Positions 55,727 to 64,000 of a stretch of 64,000 nt of DNA are shown one piece after another. The position numbers and the translations under genes are program-made. The stretch covers positions 214,439,245 through 214,503,244 of the forward strand of contig CM071568.1 in the NCBI GenBank assembly GCA_036426205.1, given 5' to 3'. Origin of the DNA: Ascaphus truei. Taxonomy: Eukaryota; Chordata; Amphibia; Anura; Ascaphidae. The notes beneath the pieces are model-generated. The model was not told the origin of the DNA. It saw nothing but the letters and a program-made list of their open reading frames with translations, and searched no databases. Position 1 is the first letter of the stretch, and the number at the start of each line of letters is the position of its first letter.

Positions 55727-56638
55727 TGTAGTCACTTTTCCCCATAACTAAAGGAACTACCGGTACTGCCGTTACCTGTTTGACTACCAGAAGGCTTGAG
55801 ACTCCGCCACTGGGAGACTGGGGTGGTCGCTTGTTCGCTTTGGTGCAGCACCTCCACCTGTGAGAAATTCCAGCGTAGTGGGATGACCCCCTCATAGGGA
55901 CCAATACTAACAGTAATACACACCCAGGTATATAAGAACTACACATAGGTATATAAGAACGGGTTTTACTGAACATATGTCACGGCAGCCTGTTCCACAC
56001 AGTAAATGTACTTGGGTGCTGGGTACAAATACCCTGATGTCCTTCCCAAATGGCAGGCCCTCCAAAAAGTGTATGGAGTAGCACTGCCCCGTGAACTGTT
56101 GGTGCACTTGAGTGTGGTACCTGCCCGGGAACTCCAGTACCCGGTTTCTACCGAATAATAAACAGGGATTCGCTGATCCAGCATCATTGTCATCCGCGAA
56201 GGTGTCCACCTCTACGTGGGGTGAACTCCTGTTGCAGGGTCCCATCTTTAAGAGTCTATATCGTGGGTGGTCTGGTCCCAGACAACAGGCCGCAATCACT
56301 GCGTGGCGTCTCACTGGTGCTGTACTCTAACTATAGGCAGCTACTGGGGAAATGTCCCTAGCTTTGAGTTTTCCCTGTAGCAGTCACAATCTGGTGTGAG
56401 TAGGGGCCTAGCTGGAGCCTAAAGGGGGTATCTGGCCTAGTCTGGAGCCAACTCCACCCAGACATTACCTTACCCCTCTGCATCCCTGCTCCTATTGACT
56501 GCGTACGATCCAAACGCACCAAAAGTATTTATTTCCACCTCAGGGGATCCGGGGAGCCCTATTCGCTAGGCTGCACCGCAATGCAGCCATCCCCCTCCCA
56601 CAGCAAAGGTAAGGGGACCAAGGGGGGAACCTACTACA
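55727..56638 (-). repeat. LTR related to 53167-54949
   Basis: The ends are taken as TGTAGTCAC and ACCTACTACA; flanks TCTTA and TCTAT match only partly. It shares the arrangement CACCTCCACCTGTGAGAAATT, then TGACCC, then GTTTTACTGAA with the left part of 53167-54949. Open frames (for example 55907-56314 minus) resemble no known protein. Confidence 0.48.
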
Positions 56639-58984
56639 TCTATAACATATATATAATTGGAAACATGGGGTTGCCGTAGGTTGAAATAACACTGTTCAGC
56701 TTCTGCGGAATCACAAATAATTTTTTTCAATGTGTTACTGTACCTTGCTTTGGGAGCCTTCTAATTGTCTTGTGGTTGCACATGTAATGGTTCCTTACAA
56801 GGTCGCTCTACAATCAGCTAAAGTGGGTTACAAAGAGTACCTCCTACAGTATATACTTATACGGGTTGAGTTCAGTTCCCTGGAGATGGTGAATTATGGG
56901 GAAAAGTATCCATTTCCTGCAAGCTTTCTCAGCAACTCCATCACATGAATAAAATGGTTGAATGCAAATACAGTGCGTGTCTCCAACTAAAGTACCAAAT
57001 ATGATAATCAGGTTCTGACATACTGTGAGAGTTCCCTTGGGAATCTTCACAATATGTCAGAATCTGATTATCAATGTAAACTTGTTGAAAAGAACTTTAC
57101 CATTTTATCTGTATTACCATAAATCGTATTTCCCTGATGAATCCCAATATAATCCTGCATGAAGATGCTGTATACATTCATTTTTTATGCATTTATAAAC
57201 TGTAGAAATGTATATGAAATGCACCGTGTCCCCCTCATCCCCCCTTTTCTCATCCCTATTATTATTACATTTTTGTATCCCTCCCCATTCACCTTTATAC
57301 TATAAGAAAATGTTCAAAATAAGCCGTTAAATAAGTACCAAATTGACTTTTTATGGTGACTAATTAGGCTTGCAGGAAAAAAATTAAATCAATTACAATA
57401 AACATTAAACTGCAGCTATTATAAATGCAATATCATGTATTGGAGTCAGAAACTTCACATAGAAGTTTGGATTAAAAAAAAACCTCACCATTACGTACTT
57501 TGTTTCTGGTTGTAACCACTACCAGTTGCATAACCAGTACTCTACCTCACAATGATCAGGACCAAAGGCCAAAACAGCTGAATAGGTTTTCTGGCCATGC
57601 ACTTCTTTAACCCAGGCTGTGAACAATCTGTGTAATATGGCAAACTTAATTTTGTAGGGATCGGTGTTAAAATGCATAAGAAGCAAAAAGTGACACACTG
57701 TGTGAGTGCTCCTTTTCATGTCATTACCCAGAATCCCTAGCTGCTATTGAATCATTGTACAGTATGATAAGAGCTAATTGGGAAAGGTCAGTTTGTGGAC
57801 CTGTCCGAGACATGTGAATGTGCTCATACTGTAAGTGGTATTTTTATTTGCTGATAAAAAAAATACACTTTCTTATCTGGAACGAGGCTCTGCACAGCAA
57901 GGTATATAACGCAGATGCAGGATAAAAAAAAATGTATCAATCTTATGAACCTCCCCTTTAGATTAAATCTGTAGGTATCAATATCCTTGAATATTAATTA
58001 CAGTAACTGTGCAACACTGTGCACAGGTGCTGTATAGTGCAAGCCATGCTGCAGTGGCAGATGTTTTATACAGAAGTTAGAATCTTACTAATTAACACAG
58101 AAATACTAAGGAATAAAATATAATCATAGAACAATATAACTCGCAAACAAAATTAAATGGCAGTATATTTCTTACAATATAAACCCGAGGTCGGCACCAA
58201 CATGTTGCGCAACAGACACGTGATAAAATGACCTGACTTAGTGATGAATATTTGGGGGGAGGGGTTATATTATTCAGCCATTCAACCTGTTAATTGGCGC
58301 ACAATTTCAGCATGGTTGTGATTTCTGCTGTTTTATTACTGGGCCACATCATGCGCAATCCATAAAACAATCTGTGGGTCTTTTGAACATAAAATATTAT
58401 TTTTCCCAAGCTGGGTTGAACAATTTTTTTTTTTTTTTTTAATTCAGTGCCATGTTGTGTATTTTATTTTCCAACGGAATGTGGGGAGAAACGCGCACAG
58501 CTTTGAACATAGCTAAAGCTTGGTCAGATTAGGTAACAAAGTGTACTTTGTTAAGTCTTATCAAGAGTCTAACCATAGTGAAAGTAGAATGTTGGCTTCA
58601 CGGTCACTTTATGGAGAGCCAGATCTGGCTCATTCACATTTTAATTGTAAGATGTACAAAGATAAATCATATACTCTTTTTCAACAGAGCTTGTAATATG
58701 AATGTCTCTTGAAAAATGACCTCAACATTTTTACCATGGACACTTTGCCGACTCATGATATGAACACATGTGCTGCATGTTGCAAAGGTATTTGTCCTCT
58801 CACCAGTGCACTCAAAAAAACCTGTACCAGATTCTGGTCCGAGTCAATACCACATTGTGGATGTTTACTAAAGTTAGTATGCGGTGCAGGGCACTGGTAT
58901 GAAGTGCCTTCATCAGTGAGAATACTATACTGGTCAGTGATCAAAGTAAAATGCTTAATAAAACGAATTGCAGCAATCCAATGA
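56639..58984. other. Anonymous AT-rich sequence
   Basis: No gene is supported. It holds a small hairpin (57003-57072) and a T-run at about 58424-58440. Frames at 57519-57719 and 58709-58984 have no recognisable motif. Confidence 0.4.
57003..57072. repeat. 70-bp palindromic hairpin
   Basis: GATAATCAGGTTCTGACATA pairs with TATGTCAGAATCTGATTATC with one mismatch, around a short GTTCCCTTGGGAAT centre. It is probably a tiny MITE. Confidence 0.75.
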
Positions 58985-59260
58985 AAGCTGACATACCTCG
59001 CGCACAGCCTGGAACTGCAGGGCGGCAGACAGGGTAAGACATGAGATTTTGTTTTGAGCAGACGACGGCCGCGTCACGTGAGCGGTTCAGCCAATGAGAG
59101 CAAACCGCTCACGCCACATCTCCGCCTCTCCTCCCTGTGTCCTCTGCTTGCCTCCTGCCTGCAGTTCACATGCTGCTCTGAGGCATCGCAAGGATGATGT
59201 CACCCGATCGCACACACGCCCAGCCGGAGCTGGTATGATCATAGCCTAAGCCTGCTGAGA
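58985..59260. mobile_element. MITE-like GC-rich segment
   Basis: It includes CACGTGAGCGGTT, CCAAT and GCAAACCGCTCACG, a self-complementary block also seen (CACGTGACCGGTT ... GGCAAACC) in the MITE at 9803-10009. Ends are not resolved. Confidence 0.35.
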
Positions 59261-59471
59261 GCTTGAGCACGACAACAGCATCCAACCACAGTACTGTGAG
59301 CTCATGATATTAGCATCAGCATGCCTGTAACTATCTGTACGGGATTTCTTTCAACAAACCGCTATATGCTCTATTGAATTATAGAACTCAATGCAGTGAT
59401 CATCCTGGCAGTTTGCCATTTTATTTTTGAATTGTACTGCAAATCATCTCAAAAGCACCCTGTTTTCAGAC

Positions 59472-60681
59472 GTGCCCCCTAAAAGAATTCACTTAAATGC
59501 ACACCAACAGAATATAAAAGTTAACTTTTAATAAATTCCTTAAAACATATATTACCAAAGTAATGTGTAATGTGAATTAAAAATGTATTAAATCAACGCT
59601 ATCAGGCATCCGTGTCGTTAATTATAGAATCATACTATCCCAATTAACCAGTTGATATTGGTGGGATATAAAGGACATAGGATGCTATGAGTCAGGGTGT
59701 TAACCCCTCTGGAGCACGGTGAGACCAGATAATAAAGAGTATATAGATGTTCACAACATGAGTGGCCAAAAGGATTAAATATCCAGCTTTCCTGCTAAAT
59801 ATAACACTGCGCACTTCAATAGAGAATATGCGTTCAATGAGGGTGCTTAAGTGATAGAGCTGGCACATGCAGTGATAGAGTGGTATATTCACTGCATCAT
59901 GAAACTGCCAAGCACAGCAGTGCTAAGGTGAATTCACAGTGGTAAACTGTGAAAAGCCTCACATGGAGTGCAAGGATTGCAGGCACACTACCTATGAAAT
60001 TTGTCCTTGAAGAAGCTCCTTGGAGGGAAACGCGCGTGGACGCGCAATGTTGTCAGTCTCCTATTGGAGCTGTTTTAATGTAGTGTCTGCAGTTCGGTTC
60101 TAACCGGCAGACCATAGGAGTTAGTCATTTACTTATTTAATTTCATAGGTAGTGTGCCTGCAATCCTTGCCTCCAGTGAGGCGTTTTCACAGTTTACCAC
60201 TGTGAATTCACCTTAGCACTGCTGTGCTTGGCAGTTTCATGATGCAGTGAATATACCACTCTTATCACTGCATGTGCCAGCTCTATCACTTAAGCACCCT
60301 CATTTGAACGCACTATTAATCTCTATTGAAGTGCGCAGTGATGTTATATTTAGCAGGAAAGCTGGATATTTAATCCTTTTGGCCACTCATGTGTGAACAT
60401 CTATATACTCTTTATTATCTGGTCTCACCGTTTTTTTGCTCCAGAGGGGTTAACACCCTGACTCATAGCATCCTATGTCCTTTTTATCCCACCAATATCA
60501 ACTGGTTAATTGGGATAGTATGATTCTATAATTAACGACACGGATGCCTGATAGCGTTGATTTAATACATTTTTAATTCACATTACACATTACTTTGGTA
60601 ATATATGTTTTAAGGAATTTATTAAAAGTTAACTTTTATATTCTGTTGGTGTGCATTTAAGTGAATTCTTTTAGGGGGCAC
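59472..60681. repeat. Giant inverted repeat, about 530-bp arms
   Basis: The left arm is 59472-60000 (starts GTGCCCCCTAAAAGAATTC, ends ACCTATGAAAT). The right arm is 60140-60681 (starts ATTTCATAGGT, ends GAATTCTTTTAGGGGGCAC). The arms are near-identical in inverted order with small indels. The 139-bp spacer contains TTGAAGAAGCTCCTTGGAGG then GAAACGCGCG, resembling the PLE/hammerhead signature. Inverted pLTR arrangements are known for PLEs, so a PLE origin is my inference. Confidence 0.85.
60010..60060 (+). other. Degenerate hammerhead-like motif in the spacer
   Basis: TTGAAGA, a CTCC/GGAG stem, then GAAACGCGCG followed by CGCGC. The expected CUGANGA core reads TTGAAGA, so at least one core base is changed. 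It sits in the centre of the giant inverted repeat. Confidence 0.3.
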
Positions 60682-61144
60682 ATCCAATTTGTGTTCCCCC
60701 TTTCCCCTTTTTTCTGATTCACTTTTCAGTTCACAGTTTGCACCCACCAATTTGATTACCTCACTTATGTACTCAATCACTTTATTCAATTAGTATGGTC
60801 CTGTGATCACTCCCTACCCTTTTGTTGTTTCCTGTTTACAGACGGTTCTACTTTATTTTATTTATTACCTATATTAACCTACATTAAGTGTTACATTTTA
60901 CTCATCTATTCACCTGTCCCCTGTGAGATTCAGTACCGAATTTAGAGATTTCATTCGCTCCTTGTTATCTGTTGACCAATAAGCAAAATGTAGGTTTGCA
61001 ATGCCATTTTTTTACCTTCTCCATTTTTTAGAAGTTATTCTGGAAATCCAGGTAACTTAAATTCCACTGTGAACTGTATGGTTTTAGTTTCCAGTGGTCA
61101 GCTATAGTGTAAAATTATAAAAAGAAAATCTTAAATTCTCTAAG

Positions 61145-61390
61145 GAAATGGAAAAAGACCAAAAAAAAACCTATAAAACACACCCAAATAATGACATACT
61201 GGACATGAGGAGAGGGGTCTTGAATACACAGGAGGACTGTGTGTTGACAGTAAGACATAAGGGGACCAGACCTCTTTTCCTGGACGCAGAGGACCCAGGA
61301 ACCTTGTTTGGAAAAGTACCCCGGTGCTCTCTCTGTGTGATGTGCATAGGATGTTTAAAAGTAGAGTGTAAGATAAGAAGGGTATAATAC
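61145..61390 (+). pseudogene. Possible PLE coding scrap upstream of GIY-YIG
   Basis: The frame includes LFGKVPRCSLCVMCIGCLKV. PLEs have a Cys-rich segment of this kind before the GIY-YIG domain. No GIY-YIG follows in frame, and the match is short, so this is tentative. Confidence 0.25.
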
Positions 61391-61491
61391 AGCCTTTGGA
61401 TATTGCGTATTTGTCTTGAGATGTCCTCATGTGACTCGAAACCCCAGCAGGATCTATCCAGGACCCTTCATTGTAATGGAACACAAGAAAA

Positions 61492-62617
61492 ATGGGGGAG
61501 CACAGTATGAGGAAGGATGGATTTAAGGTGTATCTTCTTCAGCTGGTGATCAATGTGGTGAAAACACCTCTATTGAAACATCAGTTTGTGGGGTGGACTC
61601 AGTGGGTGGGAGGAGAACATACAATCACGGGTGTATGGAGGTGAAAGAATAAATTAAAGAATAAATAACTTATACGGCCTTGTGTAAGTTCTATCACATC
61701 AAGGTTTCTTTGACTCTCAGATCTTCTTTGGGACGCGGATTTTTCTTCTGTCGTGTCTTTATCTTTCGCTGAATCTTGAATGTTCCTCGTTGTATAGGTG
61801 ACTCCTTCCCGGTAATTCTCCTCTCATGAAAATGAAAAGGCAGTTAAATCGATATAAATACAAACGACAGCTATGATGCGGGGAGGGAATGGGAAGACAA
61901 TGGAGCGATATGGTATTAAGATATTGTAATGTTACAATATTCATCACTCACACGGGCTAATGTGAGTGTTCTCCTGTATTGGTATCTTGATATCTCCTTT
62001 GCCAAATATTGGTACAAGGCTCCAGATGGAGGGGTCCGTAACTATCTTGCAATTATTGCAGATAGATAGGTGGATTTAACCTTATGGTCACCTGGTGCTG
62101 AGGTGAGAGGGAGGGTAAAATAAAAATATATAAATCCAAATACTCACACGGACCAGTGTGAGTACACACTAATAAAGGTTTCTTTCAGCTTCTGATTTCT
62201 TGGTTAAGTTCCCCTTGGTGATAATGGGAAAAAGTGGAGATACAGACTATGGGACACTGCTATCTACAGGATGTAAAGAGCTTTCTTAAAAATAAACAAA
62301 CAAAATGAATGCACAAAATAAAATAAAACAAATGGTGAAGCTAAAATATTGAAGAAAAATCCGCATCCCAGAGAAGATCTGAGAGTCAAAGAAACCTTGA
62401 TGTGATAGAACTTACACAAGGCCGTGTAAGTTAATTATTCTTTTATTTATTCCTTCACCTCCATACACACGCGATTGTATGTTCTCCTCCCACCCACTGA
62501 GTCCACCCCACAAACTGATGTTTCAATAGAGGTGTTTTCACCAGATTGATCACCAGCTAAAGAAGATACACCTTAAATCCATCCTTCCTCATACTGTGCT
62601 CCCCCATTTTTCTTGTG
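61492..62617. repeat. Second large inverted repeat, about 260-bp arms
   Basis: The left arm (61492-61748) contains CACAAGAAAAATGGGGGAGC, GTGGGAGGAGAACATACAAT and TTCTTTGACTCTCAGATCTT; the right arm (62351-62617) carries these in inverted order. The spacer of about 600 bp has a small hairpin (ACTCACACGGGCTAATGTGAGT, near 61945) and a similar ACTCACACGG...GTGTGAGT near 62142. No frame. Its position next to a PLE-like scrap suggests a further PLE pLTR pair. Confidence 0.8.
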
Positions 62618-63079
62618 ACCCAGGAACCTGCCAGAGGCAGGAATCTCAAGCACACTTAGACACCTGGACACCACTGACCTGAGGGGCCCCCTGCTGTACG
62701 GTACCGCTGAGACTTTAGGGTGGAAGTATGGAAAGGGGCTTATCCTCTCAGTCTTCTAAGAGAGGGACTGGGGGAAATAAGTTAGCCCTTATAAAGGGAT
62801 ATGTGTTTGTTGTTTTTGTATATTTTTGTTTGCTGTTCTGTTTAAAGGGACAGGCTCACTATAGCCATATGTTAATTTCACCCCAAACAGGTCCAATTTG
62901 CATACCTCTGCACACATCTCTTGCATAGATAAAGATATTCAGTTCACCACCTGCCTGACACACACTGAACAGTAACAAGACAAATAATAATGCTTTATGA
63001 CCACAAAGTTCATGTGGCTCAGCAAGGCCGCGGATGAGGTGATCACTATTTGGTGACAATTACACATAAATCATGGTCC

Positions 63080-63832
63080 ATCTGTATTTCTTGCTCCAAC
63101 TTTTCTATCACAACCCCCTCACCCTGCTGCCCCTTCCCCCCTCCCCCCAGCACAGAAGATCCCTTTTCATTGATGTGCAATACATCCCTACTATAAAAAT
63201 AGCACCTCTTAGAGAAGGACTCCCAGTGGGCTAAAAAAAAAAGTCACCTCTTTTTTAGCCATGCATTAACCTCCCTAAGCTGCAACTTCCTTCCAGGGGT
63301 AGCACAGGGCACTGGTAATATTTCTGAAAATACTACAATGTAGGTTCTCGCCTTAATCTTGAGTCATAGATTCCTGAAATTATTTTATTGTGCCCTCTAT
63401 CTTTCTTTAACTTTGTCATTGGTGCCAATGTGCACCAAGACCGCCGGCTCAATCCCAGCCCCTCCTAACAATCTGTCTACCTGATCCACAATGTGCCGAA
63501 CCTGATCACTCAGGAGACCACATGAACTGAATCGTTTGTTGTCATGGCAACAGATGTTCCTCTCTACCCCCTTAATAATGAAGTCACCACCACCACCATC
63601 ACAACCTTTCTTAGTCTCTGAGTATCCCGAGTCCCCTCTGTCCTGGAGGAACTATTCCCCTGGCTATAGAAAGCTGTCTACCCCAGCCTTGTCATTCCTG
63701 CCCTGATGCCCCCAATATCTTCACTCAATCTGGAAAATCTATTGGGATGGGCCACCTCAGGACTAGCCTTCCTCTTCCTCCTCTCCTTGCCTCCCCTTCT
63801 AACTGTTACCCAGCTACCTACAGTAGCGGCCG
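63080..63832 (-). pseudogene. CR1 ORF1 fragment, second copy
   Basis: On the minus strand the segment reads VGSWVTVRRGG, AHPNRFSRLSEDIG, then an esterase region with VRHIVDQVDRLLGGAG, AVLVHIGTND and VVFSEILPVPCAT. These parallel 16010-16650 of the CR1 at 15600-19978, in the same order. Homology starts abruptly at about 63832, so the N-terminal zinc-finger part is missing. Downstream it runs to about 63100, where the post-ORF1 GGGGGGAG sequence is recognisable. Confidence 0.82.
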
Positions 63833-63839
63833 GGCTGAC

Positions 63840-64000
63840 TCTAATGCGGCTGCCCCCGCAGTTTAAAAATAGCGCGAGCATAGCGCGGGCGGCTCGCGGG
63901 CTGTCTTCGGCCGAAACCCGGACGGTTTCCCGCGCCTCAGGTGCTTTCAATAGTAAGCGCCATTAGCGCTTATCTATTGAAGCGGCCGCCGCGTGGGAAA
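63840..64000. repeat. GC-rich repeat, runs off the window
   Basis: It is CpG-rich with TAGCGCG repeats and a hairpin (TTCAATAGTAAGCGC / GCGCTTATCTATTGAA, about 63946-63981). It abuts the CR1 fragment at about 63832. The open frame here has no known homology. Confidence 0.5.

Noticed and set aside
55907..56314. 135-codon minus-strand frame
   Set aside because: It lies within an LTR-like repeat and has no family resemblance.
61140..61484. 114-codon minus-strand frame
   Set aside because: It is antisense to the possible PLE scrap and shows no motif.

Overview
This looks like repeat-dense intergenic DNA from a vertebrate with a large genome, most likely an anuran amphibian. The evidence is the mix of transposons: a CR1 LINE with an esterase-type ORF1 and a TATGTAAC-type 3' end, a Tx1-clade LINE, L1, L2 and RTE LINEs, Penelope-like elements (PLEs) with GIY-YIG domains, a chromovirus-type Ty3/gypsy element, a Tc1 transposon, tyrosine-recombinase retroelement scraps, and many hAT-like and palindromic MITEs. 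The species assignment is inference. I found no convincing host exon, tRNA, rRNA or CRISPR array. Nearly every long open frame belongs to a dead or dying transposable element.

Layout. 1-1513: minus-strand PLE remnant with a GIY-YIG domain and a hammerhead-like motif. 1514-5023: 5'-truncated gypsy element (RT, RNase H, integrase, chromodomain, 3' LTR). 5985-9709: a 3.7 kb element with terminal inverted repeats (TIRs), carrying two nested solo LTRs. 9803-11012: small MITEs. 11733-13152: Tc1 transposon split by a MIR-like SINE. 13153-15368: 3' part of an LTR element whose coding region resembles cellular coiled-coil proteins (lamin rod, then non-muscle myosin tail). 15600-19978: near-complete CR1. 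20350-24174: palindromic MITE, solo LTR, tyrosine-recombinase scrap, solo LTR. 24175-26172: AT-rich DNA with nothing recognised.

26173-28930: MITE and a Tx1 LINE (minus). 29576-34372: mosaic of LTR pieces, a DIRS-like RT scrap and a second PLE GIY-YIG domain. 34674-37299: palindromic MITE, RTE remnant (minus), and two hAT MITEs with perfect 8-bp target duplications. 37974-43172: an L1 insertion with a 14-bp target site duplication (TSD), poly(A) tail and a deleted RT domain. 44445-47785: L2-clade LINE (minus) with a 2A-like peptide. 47783-52878: GC-rich MITE, a 3.4 kb TIR element built of hairpin modules, and two more TIR/palindromic elements. 53167-56638: three LTRs. 56639-59260: mostly anonymous. 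59472-62617: two very long inverted repeats that look PLE-derived. 63080-63832: a second CR1 ORF1 fragment (minus). 63840-64000: GC-rich repeat running off the window.

The features do not form an operon or pathway; they record successive insertions. Order can be read in several places. Two solo LTRs sit inside the 5985-9709 element. A SINE sits inside the Tc1 transposase gene. Two TIR elements at 48524-52698 abut and share a 3-bp flank. The most unusual items are the LTR element with captured coiled-coil sequences, the modular hairpin elements, the RT-less L1 and the PLE-type giant inverted repeats.
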